Shown piece by piece: positions 23,126 to 35,500 of a stretch of DNA of 64,000 nt. The notes below the pieces were generated by a model, which made no database searches, was not told where the DNA came from, and saw only the letters and a program-made list of their open reading frames with translations. Location: contig OU744451.1 of NCBI GenBank assembly GCA_916610825.1, forward strand, positions 17,693,307 to 17,757,306. Direction: 5' to 3'. The position numbers were made by a program, and so were the translations under genes. Origin of the DNA: Haliclystus octoradiatus. Lineage: Eukaryota; Cnidaria; Staurozoa; Stauromedusae; Haliclystidae. The first letter of the stretch is position 1; every line of letters starts with the position of its first letter.

Positions 23126-24060
23126 TCATCCACAAACAGGGTATATACCAATTAATTTACCACAAATAGAAAATAATTTAGTCTTTTAGTTAATGATGAA
23201 ACATCTATATCGTCAGTTGAAATTATATCTGATGGCTTCCATAACAAGATATCTTCAGTTTTACTAACAATTAATCCAAGAATTCGAGTAGGTACATCTT
23301 ACTTAGCAATTCTGTAGGCTTAGCAATTAAACCATATTTACGTAAATGCTCGCGTACATATTCCGGAGATACAATATCTGTATTAACAATAATATCATCT
23401 ACGTAAGAATCTGTTCCATTATAAACAGATTAACTTTGTTTTTACTTTCTTGCCGAACACTAAACAGAGGTATTAAACCTTTTGCCTCACCAAATTTGCC
23501 AGCATCATATTGAATCAAGTACCCCTTATCTATCCATTCGTCTAACTTTTTATTAAATTCTTGTCTAGTGGCATCATTCATATAATAAGACGGTATACAA
23601 TTTTTTAATATATTTGGTGCCTTACCATCTTTCCACAACCAGGACACTGTCCAACTTTCACCATTAAAACTTGCTGTGAAATTATCATCTTCAACAACTA
23701 TATCCTTATTCTCAATAGTATTACAAGAAGGTACTGTTGACACCGAACAAAATTCAGGTTGCCCAGTAGCCGAGATAAATAAACCTCCAAACATAGTGAT
23801 AACATCCATTCCAAGAATTACATCTATACCAGTTAACATCTTTTCAACAATTAAACAATTTCTCATTACAGATTTTCCATTTCTCTCCAATGTTACATTT
23901 GCCTCTCCTTCTACTTTAACTGTACTACCGTCCATCATAGTAATTGTAATAAAATAATTACGTGAACACATACCCGTTGCTAAGCGACGTGAAATTACGG
24001 TCCACGAGCATCCAGTATCTATTAAACATTTAACTAAAGCTCCATTTACATTGATATCAC
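23126..24060 (-). pseudogene. Aspartic protease and deleted reverse transcriptase of Gypsy element 2
   Basis: Minus strand. The protease shows CLIDTGCSWTVIS (DTG at 24011-24019) and, later, LTGIDVILGMDVI, the standard second half. The frame then runs into the start of the reverse transcriptase (PLFSVRQESKNKVN). Within about ten codons, in another frame, it reaches DSYVDDIIVNTD (YVDD at 23394-23405). The segment that should carry the fingers and the first catalytic Asp is missing, so the core was removed by deletion. Downstream YGLIAKPTELL is the normal thumb region. Confidence 0.78.
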
Positions 24061-24075
24061 ACGTTGGTAATGTAT

Positions 24076-24960
24076 TTATTGGTTTTGGACCGCGGTAGTA
24101 TCCACAGAAGCTACTACGGTCCGCTGCCCGTTTCCCTGAAACTTAAGGCATTCATAAGCCATATGACCATTGTCACCACACAATACACATTTCGATACAC
24201 GCGGTCTATTTGTACGGTTTTGACAATCTTTAGCAATATGCCCTTTGGTGCGGCATGCGTAACACGTACGTAGTTCCATTCTTTCAGCGTTGTTGACAGG
24301 ATTATTCGTATTATTATAACGCTTAGCCACCGATATATTAACAGGAACAAGATTGTCCACGCCACGTGCTTCAAGCAATACACGTGCTTTAGTTATTAAC
24401 TCTGCATCCGACGCATTAACCATTGATCTTAACTGTAAGCCGACGTCCTCAGGCAATCCAGTAACAAAAATCACTCCAGGGCACGATATGCCTGCCAAGG
24501 TACACAACCGTTTGACGTCAGCAAAATAGCAATCTACATTTTCATTTTCTATTAACACACGTAATTTTAAACGATCAAACGCAGCAAACTTTGATAACGA
24601 AAAAGCAGTAAATATAGCCTCTTTAACGTCTTTTAGTATATTCTTTTCAATAACAGGCATTTCATTGTATACTAAAAATGCTGGCCCTCGTAATAGTAAC
24701 GGTACACTCAACACGTTGTCAATTTCTTAATATCCTTTTAGCGTAGCAATTGCCTCCAATCTGGCCCACCATTCTTCGGCATCTCCTTCACCACTATATG
24801 GACTTATTACGTCTGTTAACTTCAATTTTCCAGCCATTGACAAACGAGACTGACTAATTGAAAAACTAGTCTCACGAACAGGAGTTGATCTTGAAGAAAC
24901 ACTACCAGATGATATAGTAGAAGTAATTGTTGTAGAACTAACAGTAGAAGTTACTGACAT
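24076..24960 (-). pseudogene. gag of Gypsy element 2, one in-frame stop
   Basis: Minus strand. ATG at 24960 opens a frame with a Ser/Thr-rich start, then GKLKLTDVISPYSGEGDAEEWW, a retrotransposon capsid motif. TAA at 24727-24729 interrupts it; the same frame resumes and runs to 24076. It ends with two zinc knuckles, CYACRTKGHIAKDC and CVLCGDNGHMAYEC (both CX2CX4HX4C). Only 12 bases separate the ATG from the LTR edge, leaving little room for a usual primer-binding site. Confidence 0.82.
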
Positions 24961-24972
24961 GGCCCGTTAGCT

Positions 24973-25198
24973 TGTAGTAATATAACTCAGAAAATGACAC
25001 TTGATAAGTAAAAGTAATATGTATAATATAATCAATTATCAACTTTCGTCCAACACATGGAACAACTCAACACCAACACATGGATTAAGTACACTAACTC
25101 AATATTAGTTATACAGCGCTATTTATACAAGACCTAGCCTCCTTTATGGAGTCTCACTTTCATGCATACGTATGAAACAATAACGCATTATCATTACA
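24973..25198 (-). repeat. 5' LTR of Gypsy element 2
   Basis: 226 bp, TG...CA on both strands' ends, followed on the right by the target duplication GAAAC. Confidence 0.9.
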
Positions 25199-26531
25199 GA
25201 AACTTGTAAATAACACAATTCACGATGCAACACATCATAAAAGATATTACTCCCCCATAGCCCCGTCGAAGCATCTTCTTTGGTTGCCAGTGAAGGATGC
25301 CATGCAGCGGTTGAGGGGCATACGTCTTTGATCTGTCGATATGACCTAAAAAGACATCTGAAGTTGGTGAAGTTTAGCAGTAGACAGTAAGAGCTAGCAT
25401 AGAGCTAGTAATATTGAGCAATGCAATGTATATTAATATCAGATTCAGATCATAGACAATGGATCACTAAGCCTATCTATCATCAATTAGTGCCTTAGTC
25501 CATACTTGATTGAGTGTGCTCCTTTCCTTACTTTCCAAATTAATGTTAAAGACTAAGACTTATAGCATAAGGAATGAGCTACAACTTTGTAGACATAGAA
25601 TAGCAAGACTCATATTATATGGTTTATTCATGGTTTGATACTACATATATTGATACCATCTTTCTTACTATTCAAAGCTGAGTTTGATTACACCATACTT
25701 CATGTTAATTTTTCAAATATCTTCCCTTACCCTGTCCAATTTTCAATCTTAGCTATTTAAAATGCACCCAGTACAGTACCTAGTACTCTATCTCTGTTCG
25801 TTGATAAGTATAACAACGTAGACGAGCAAATGGTTGATAAATATTACATCAACTCTACTGGAATTCTACGATGACTAGGATAAGAACTTCGTATTCACAC
25901 AAATTATATTATATGACGATGAATATTGTCAAAAGCTGTTATTTTGGAACTTTAATCTCGTTACTTTTGGACAAGACCTCCATTTTGCTGGCCGCCATCA
26001 GAAACCTCAAAGTCAAGTTGAGTTTGAATTAACCAATCAAACCGAAGTACAGTCAATCGTGCGAGATTCAGATTTAAATCAGATGTGGCCAAAATATCAG
26101 ACGGGACAGGGTGCTACTGTGCATGACTCCATGCAGCTTGTTGAATATTTCATTTACCATCAATTTTACGGAGACCCTACTAAGCATAAAAAAGATATGG
26201 ATCTGCGCGCAGGCTAAATTTCGAATTGCATTATCTGATTAGTTCCAATTATGATATCTTAACTTGAGAGTAATCGTATTATCGATTATCATACAATACA
26301 CATGCGTATATGGAATAAAAATATAAACCCCCGTTTTTCATGTTTGTCATGACGGCAAGCTTTGGAGAAACATAAATCATACCGGTATCATTATAATTTC
26401 AATAACGAGTATCAAATAACTTTGATACAAACACTATGTCAGATCATAGTCAGATGATTCCATTTTTGTTAATGTCGGTCTTCTCTTTTAGTTTAAAATG
26501 AAATTTTAAAACGATATTCATTTCACAGGTC
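25199..26531. other. Intergenic DNA with a possible LINE-end remnant
   Basis: At about 25263-25332 the plus strand reads HLLWLPVKDAMQRL, resembling the hWLPV motif near the end of LINE ORF2 proteins; this short match is the only evidence. A TCTGCGCGCAGGCT sequence near 26203-26217 matches the ends of the hairpin element at 42361-42428. The promoter of the DSL gene should lie before 26532 but no element was recognised. Confidence 0.35.
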
Positions 26532-29500
26532 ATGTATAGAGTAAGATTTGATGAAATTATCTTATTTTTATTGCTGTTTTGCTTTGTATGGATAAAGGTA
26601 AGATCATAATATATAATTATATATGATTAATAACTACGTACTAGCCTGCGTACCAGCCCCGAGGTTTTACTTAAAACAATAGTGTCTGTGAACTAATGTG
26701 TGATTTTTCGCCCATCTTAAATACCTATATACTATTGCTAAATTATTCACACTCCGATTAACACTATATCAGAAGACGAATTTTCATAAAATCACAACTC
26801 TTCGTCAATCACGTCATACTTATCAGCAACAACAATGATCTTAATGATAAAATACAACGTGATGCATAAATTATATTACAAATTCATGGGAACTTACTGG
26901 GCTAAAAGTTACGCTATAATTCACAGACCCTATATGGTTTCAGAAAAAACCTCGGGACTGGTACGCAGGCTAACTACATAAATGGCACGCTAGCTTCTAT
27001 AATACGTATAGATATTAATCCTTGCTTTTGATTGGTCACCCTAGAGCTACCTCTTTATAGTGTATATCCTGGTATGTGTCTTTAAAATAATGTAAATTAC
27101 ATCTTCATTATAGTTTATCAACGGTTCAATTTGCTTTTTTCGCTTATCAATGCTTCAAAAATTTGTTCACAAACCCAAATTTTTTATGCGTTGAAAATTA
27201 CAAATTGTTAATAATATACTTTTATTAGGTTAAGTTTTCTTTGTTTCTGTAGGCAGATTCTGATGTATCGAACACATTGTAAATAATATTCACCGTTTAC
27301 CATTGCTAAAAAAGTATATCCTATTTCTGCAGCAGCAAACACATCTTAGTATTAAATAATTGGTACAGCAGTTTATTTTGATCAAAGTCCGTAACAGAGA
27401 ATTCTTAATTTTAAAATCGGAGCAATAACGATGACGCTGGCGATCACCCAGAAGACCTATTTATAACAGAACGATTAAAATGGAGTGTTGACAGACTTAA
27501 ACAAATATGTATACAATTTGAATATAATATAAATGACATTATAATTAGTTTTTTGATCAGATGTTTACAAATCATATAAGTAATATAGCTTCTTAATCTA
27601 GCAAATATTTATCAAGCGAAAAGTCATGAAATGTCAAGGCTACGTTCAGATCATATCTACAGCTTAAGTCATTAGCCCATTTTGTAGTTGATCGAGGTTA
27701 ACCATCTGTTTGTGTGATTATTCTGAATTGTTAATAATGCGGTAGCGGTATCTATACATAATGACCGAACCTTCAAACATGTGACGGCATTATCATATAA
27801 AGGAACTAGATCTCTTCAATAAAAAGTTTGTTTTGCGATGATCATAAAATGCCTATTATAATGTCTGAATATAATAATAAAACAATAAAGAATAAACTTT
27901 GATGTGTAATTGCAATATATCTTGCTAAAATATCAAATATTTATTTCATTTTATAACTTGCTTTTCTAGTTTTTGATCGCGCATCTTTCTTCCGTCCAAT
28001 TTTAAATTTCTTGACATTGCAAGACAGCGGCAATATAAAAATGTCAGAATGATACAATTGTTATAGAATTTAGTTTAAATAAAGCAAATACTTGAATGTG
28101 AGAAGCCAACTACTAAATACATTGTTCCATCAGCTGTAGTACACTCATTACAGACTGGAAACACTGTATATACAGCAGATTGAAATGTATTGCTAAAATA
28201 TGGATTGCTATATTAACATACCTTCACTTTATATGATCCTCTATATAGGGAGCCATGTATGCCAAGTTCATACGTTCTTTATATCTGTTTGAAACAAAGC
28301 CTGGATTCCATTTAGAATCGGGAAGCCTCGGAGGTAGACGTTGGTCGTTCCTCCCGAATATCAAACATGTTAGATGTTCGATAGAGGACTTGCGATGTCA
28401 GAATGCGTTATACTTGCGATCAATTCGTTTCCATCAGTCTATTTTCGTCAGCAGGGTCCGCTGGTGCCTCGAGATTCTAAATGGAAACCAGACTTATTAT
28501 AGAGCTGTAAAAAAAGAAAAAATCAGAAATACATTCTGATTCTGCTCGATAAATCCAACACTCTGATAAGAATTAGCTCTATATGAAGATAATGTGTAGA
28601 TAATGTACATATGTACAGCAGATTGAGTTTTGTAGTTAATTAAATGGACACATCGTTAGCTCTTTGTAAGCTATATACATCGAAGTTCAATGAATATTGA
28701 GATAATGTTGCGTTAAGTTTAACAGGTTAACCGGAGAGTATATCCTTACCCATGCAATTGTTGTATATACCGAACAGTTAAATATTGTTGTTTCAAGGAA
28801 ATATGTTCTTGATACTTGTAAGCAAATTGTTGAAAATAATTTTAATGATTTTGCTATGCACAAATGCCTTTCATTGATTAGTCTAACTCTTATTATGTTA
28901 TACCATATTCTTAAATTTTATAGACGCACAGATAGTCATGTCTTAAGTTTTTATTTCCAGTGCTGCAAAGGAGATGGAGCAGTTTCCGTAAGATTAAGCA
29001 TATTTCGAAATTCGGATCATAAATTAGCAACTGGAGTTTGCTGCGATAACCAATGTCAAGGAGATTGTGATAATTATTTCGAGATATGTGTAGCTGATTT
29101 ACGACAGAATTGTATATCAAACATAATACGTACAGATGACATCGCTAATGATTACTATTGGTTTGGTACTCACTTGGATCATTTTAAATCTCTAGAAAAT
29201 CCTGTGAAACTTCAATTCTCTGAATGGTCGGTAAGTGTATATGAGGAATAGCTGATCTATTTGATAAAAACAATGTTTATAATATTATCGCTCTGATTTA
29301 TCATGGCTGTAGAACAGCACATTTAGAATATTCAAACATTCTTTTCAATTTTTCTAGACGTTATACGTAGACAATTTTAAGTTTAAATGATAAATTGACA
29401 GCCATGTGAATACTAGCATACTGTGGTATGAATATTTATATACCATAAGTAGCAGCAGAAAACGACTTGTGTTTGGCAGTTAGCCGTCATCAGTACTGCT

Positions 29501-32500
29501 CAGCAGGCCCGGATACAGGATTTTGAATACCCCTGTCAAAATGACGTAATCAAATCGCCACGCCCATATTAGGGGACGAAAGCCCCCTACTGCAATGGCC
29601 CTGGAAGAGGAAATAAATAGTCATTTAACAGTCCCCCGGCACCAGCAACTCCCCTCATCATTTATTTTGTTTAATAAAAAGGGAATATTTTATTGTTTCT
29701 ATTTCTAAATTTGATACCGTTACATTAAATTACCAAATCAAGGCAATTAGCCTGCGTGCAAACTGAAATCTATCTTGGCGAAAGTGTAAATATATGTTAT
29801 GTACGTTGTTCAATCAAATTTAAAAGCATAGTGATAAAATATAAATTAAATAGTATATTTAGCTTGTTAAATTAATCATCAACAAACAGCACTGATAATC
29901 CTTCTGATCTTTGACTACTAATCGTAGCTAATCGCCGCTGGAATCAGTTCTACGGTTCTCCACAATCCAATAAATCAAAATCAAAACAAACGTACATGAG
30001 ATCATTTGAGCAGTGATCATATTCATCTCGTATTGATACAGTAGGCTCATAATCTAGGAAAGAAGCCAACATCTCTTTCTTAATTAATGATTACCCAGTT
30101 TTGAGTTTGCTAAATCTGGATATCAGTTCATAATTAGGCATCCAGAGAATAAATGTGTAGCTTAGTAAACAATTCATTGAGCTGCGATAAACTTGTAAAG
30201 CAAAACAATAATGTAAATGAATAGCGAGATACCAATTATTTTTGTTTCACATAGTTAACAGTCGCATTGGTAATTCCATATTCTCGAGGACATATATATG
30301 GGAAAATGACAACTTGAATCGATTTTACGATTTGGCCAAAACTGCAGATAAAATAACGTTCGCCGTCTGATGTCCTTCTATGATAATCCTCCACCACGTA
30401 TCAAAACTCAGATAATAGCTTTAATGTTCGAATGTACTGTATACTAAGTGAGTAAGTGTTCAAAACAGCAGTCATGGCTCCTGACTGCACGCCAACAAAA
30501 TGACCGTGTGTCAAAACAAGTAAGTTTACCGCTCGTATTTTTTGAATTTCTTTAACGATCATGTGCACTTGTTCCGATTATCTCTCTGTCAAATATGTCC
30601 AAGATTGAAGTAGTTTGTCAATTGTTTAAGAACCAATCATATTGCGTAAAGCAAGAACAGGCTTGAGTTTCTGCCAATCAAATACTTGCCTCAATCTGCA
30701 GTTTGACATTTTCTATGTCACGATTGTTACAAAGTTTGTCAATTGTTATCGAAGAGAATCAAAATTTCAATCTTTAACCAATCAGGTGCCAAACAGAAAT
30801 CATGTCAATTGTTATCAAAGTAGGTCAATTGTTAAAGTCTCTGATCGTTACCCAATCATAGCGGACTGAGATCATTTGATTGATGCAAGCTGTTCAATTG
30901 AATAAGTATAGGGAGCGATGACGTTTGCAATGATCATTCAATTGAAAAGGCCCTACTTCATAGACATGATTACGCAGAAAACCAGATTACGTCATGATTA
31001 CGTCATTGAGAGAAAAGGAACGTTTGTCAATTGACATACGAGACCCCCCCTCTATCCGGGCCTGCTGCTCAGTGAACAAGGGATTGACTTGGCCTGTTAC
31101 AACTAGGTCAAAATGACTTAGTTAATGCGGTTAAAATTCATCGCATGAAAAAAACATCTGTAAACATTCCAAAGCCAAAGTGCTTAATTTACTGAAGTAT
31201 AATAGAAAATGCATATCGCAAATATCATGAGCCGCATAAGCAACTATTTTGATGAAATTTCTGTCTTTTCGCAGAAATGATGTTTAGATCATGGGTTGTA
31301 TTTGAAACCCTGATCATCATCACCTTTACTCACATTATCCTTATTCAATTAGCAGCTTGCTCATTCTTTTCAAGAGAATCTTGTCAAAATTCACGGCTCA
31401 AATATTCACTCACTGAAATAACATTACGTAGATAAGGAGACTCCATTGTGAAAAAGTCCCAAACAAAGGCTGCCTGTCACGACATTCCTTATACATGCCT
31501 TTTACACACATTCGGGTAGACATGCCTGTTATACATTCTTTATTCCATATTGTACTGGGAAATTTTCTAACCGTTTTCCAAATCATGAAACTGCTTTCAT
31601 TAATTTATCGCCATAGAGGTATTCCTCGTGATTATTTCAGTTTTTTTCGCTTTGAAAACACAGAACTGAGTTAGTGATGTCATTGATGTTTGAAAATGGG
31701 GTTTTTTAAAGAAAAATGTTTTTCAAAGCAAAGGTCACCGGTCCTGTGAGCCTCTTTGAAGGGTTAAAAGAAATATTCTATGAAAGTACAAAGCACTTGT
31801 AAAGGTAAAATGTGCTAAAATATAAAAAATATAAATTTAACATTCTACGGCTTAACTTAAGTGGCGAATTTTAGTTTAATTATTTCCCTTTGTCACCGTT
31901 CTATTGTTTTATATCCGCAGATTTTGGTAATTCTCTCTTTGTAAACAATACAGCCATAGGGTGTTACATATATATATTTTAGCCCATTTTACCTAGATAT
32001 AAAAATCATGTAGTTTCATAAACTATTTCTTCGAACCTCGAACCTTGACAACAGTAATGTCGCAACGTCGGAAAAAATTTAATCGTGATTTTTTTCGCTA
32101 TCTTTCATACTAAAAAAAAGAAGTTTCGCATGCAAAGATTAAATTCACAAACGAAAAATACACAAATAAACGAACCAGTTTCGATAAAATTTAAACAAAA
32201 ATTACAAATTCAAATAATTGTTTACTGGAAGTCAAATAGTAGTGAACATATAACTACACCTAATTCTATGCCAAACTAAATAATTCGGGTAGAGCATGTA
32301 GGAACCTTCCCGCACCCTCTTGGCATTCTAGAACATAAGATAACCTGCATGACTCATATAATGCATAATCTATAATGACAATACATGATCTAGAAGCTTC
32401 TAGCATTATCTATAAACATTATAAATAAAGTAAATGAGAACTATGAGAACTTAATGTACAGTCTACTGTCAACATGTCAACTTGGAATAAATATTATTAT

Positions 32501-35500
32501 CTATAATAAAAAAATATATAAATCTATAAAACCTACGTTGTTATTCTTGTTTCTTCAACATAAATTTACAGTTCCCATCAATTGGTCCAGCGAATTTTCT
32601 GGAGATTCTTTACTATTTTTTTTTTATTACATTCAACATACTAGATATACTTTTCGTTTATCATGCCTGAAAATCAGGAACAATCACAACACGTTGATAA
32701 TGCCAACGCCGTTGAACAACTAGCCTTCGTTACAGACTTCGATTTATTCACGACAGAAGAGGGTCTGTGTGAATTGCCCCGTTTCTCTATCCGGGCATCG
32801 TATCTGTATAAGATTGATGTCACGTAATTATGCAAGATTAAGGTGATTCTCACCGTGATTCTCACATTACTTTGTTCACTTCAGTTGACATGATAGCAAT
32901 AAGTTCTATTTTAGGTTTGGTAGCTATATGACAATTAATTGATCGAACAGAGGTGATGGATTTACTCACTAAGAACAATAGATTTACCATGCATGGATCA
33001 GAAACTTCCGCTCCAGGGTTTTGAGGAGCGGCTTGACAGAGAACTGCGCAAATCACACATACCCCATTCTTTTGTGAATGAGTCGCGGTCTGTAACGCAA
33101 ACTATAGAACAACAAAACACACAAGTAGGTCGCATTCAAAGTTTCACCATTGTATCGTAACAATTCTGTTGCTTGGTTTCGTCAACTGGAAAGCCAATTC
33201 TAAACAACAGAGAATTAATGAAATCTTGGGGACATGCGATCTTGATGGAGATAAAAGTCATCTATCTTTTTACGAAAACTATCATCAAAGGTGGAGCAGT
33301 GCCAATTAACGACAAACGATGAATTATTAAAAACACAATTATTGAGATGTTTGCCAGATCAACTTCGTTTGCCATTGAGCGGTTTCAGCAGCCAAACTTC
33401 AAAACAACTCACTGAAATCGCAGATACAATGTTAAGTCTTCATAACCAAAAAGAAATCAACACTGTCCATTCTCCACCACCACAATCTTTTAATCAACCC
33501 ACTCAGCAAAGTAGAATGTCTCTGTCATCGCAAGAACTTCAATATGGTGTGCGAGCATTTCATTAAAAACAACAACCAAGAATTTGCCGATCACATTTAA
33601 TCTATGGCCGAGTCGCAAAATACTGCAAACCATGGTGTCACTTCGCACATTGCAATGAACACAAACCAACTGTGATGACAAACAATGGTCGAACACCACG
33701 TACATAAGGTGAATCATCGCCTGTCCGGTCGTCTAATGCAGACGGTTGCCAACAACAGGGAAACGCCTAAGCGCTGTCATAGCCACTGTAGATGACAGTG
33801 CCAAATCTTCGGCAGTCAAACAATGTCTGGAATTGGATGTAAAATTGGATCACACGTATCATAAATTTCTAGTTGACACTGGAGCTGCCTGTTCAATATT
33901 TCCACCGCATTTACTTAATCATATAATCGAAGAAACTGGAATTCAACTGGTTACTGTCACTGGTGCCTCTATTCTCGTTCCTTGGAAAGTTCAATTGGAA
34001 ATATCAATTAAAGTTTACGCCAATAATTTCAATGGCCTTTCTTAATTGCTACTGTTACTCAACCCCTACTTCGGATATTATTTTTTTGTCACATTATGGC
34101 CTGATTCTTGAATGCCAAAATAGACGCCTCAGAGATGCTCTTACAAAATGCAGTACATCATGCCTGGACATCAGTTCTATTCAACCTCATCAATTACTAC
34201 TACGACCTCTATTACCTAAATCTACACCTGTCTCCATACAGTCCATGGCACAAGACTACAAAGATATCTTTGGTGTCTGATTGGCTGTCACTGGTCCCTC
34301 ATCAACATAATCATCTGTACCTCACAACGCTGTCGATGTCATCGATACTGGAAATAATCAACCAACTCATGCCAAAGCTCGTCAACTACATCCTGCAAAG
34401 CTGAAATATTCTCAAGAAGAATTTCAATAGTTTTTGAAAACTGGTGTCATTCGTCTCTCATCAAGTTCTCGGGTGTCGCCCCTCCATATGGTACTGGAAA
34501 ACAAAGATTGTCAACCCACCTCAGAATGGGATCCATGTAGTGATTATCGTTCCCTCAACCGTCTTACAAAGCGTTACTCTTACCCTCTACCTCACATTCA
34601 ATGTTTCACTCGTTCTCTTCATAGTTCATCAATTTTCACCAAGCTCGACCTAGCCAAAGCCTACCATCAAATACCTGTTTCAAAAGAAGACCTTCAAAAG
34701 ACCGCAATCAACCATTTGGATTATTTGAGTACACCTGTATGCCTTTTGGTCTTCGTAACGCCGCTCAAACATTTCAACGCTTCATCGACTCTTTTCTCCG
34801 AGACCTAGATTATTCCTTAGCCTACATTGACGATATCCTAGTTTTCTCAACATCAGAAGAAGAACATCACGGACACCTCCAACAAATATTTCAAAGATTA
34901 CAACAATTTGGTCTTCGTCTACAACCTGGTAATTGTGAATTCATGAGTTCAGAGCTAACTTTTCTTGGTCATCACTTCAGCAGGTATTCAATCATCACCA
35001 TCCAAACTCGGTGTCATCTCCAATTGCCCAACGCCTACAAACGTCAAACATCTTCGCAGTTTACTTGACTTCTTAAATTTCTACCGTCGTTTTGTGCCAC
35101 AATATGCTGATATAGTCTCACCACTTCAAGAACCAGTCACTACTTCACTACGTTCAAGCTGCAATTTTATATGGGAAATTCAACATAGAACAACTGCCTT
35201 TGAAGATGTCAAACGCAAACTTTCAACAACTCTTGTACTACATCATCCTGATCCTGAATGCACAAGCTACCAGTTGGTTGGTATCTAACTCCTTCTATGC
35301 GTGTATTCTTTGATTAAATTTTATATTTTATCAATAAAGACACATATATATGCCTCAGCTCATGGCGTTGACGCATCACTAAACCAGATGATTCCAGATG
35401 GTCATGTCCCTATTGGTATGTTCAGTAGAAAACTTTCATCAACTCAACAACGGTAAAGCACATTTGACCGTGAGATATCGGAAGCCTATCTCAGCACTTT

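Larger units (their letters stand above)
20746..25198 (-). mobile_element. Ty3/Gypsy-like LTR retrotransposon 2, internally deleted
   Basis: LTRs lie at 20746-21352 (split by a SINE) and 24973-25198; after removing the SINE and its target duplication both are 226 bp. Minus-strand LTRs start TGTAATG and end CTACA. A perfect 5-bp target duplication GAAAC flanks the element (20741-20745 and 25199-25203). From right to left on the minus strand come gag with two zinc knuckles, aspartic protease, a reverse transcriptase lacking most of its core, RNase H and integrase. The order fits Ty3/Gypsy. A single in-frame stop splits gag. The similar LTRs suggest a fairly young insertion that was already, or became, non-autonomous. 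Confidence 0.9.

Noticed and set aside
28255-28539. 94-codon open frame
   Set aside because: It spans a MITE with inverted ends; translation has no domain.
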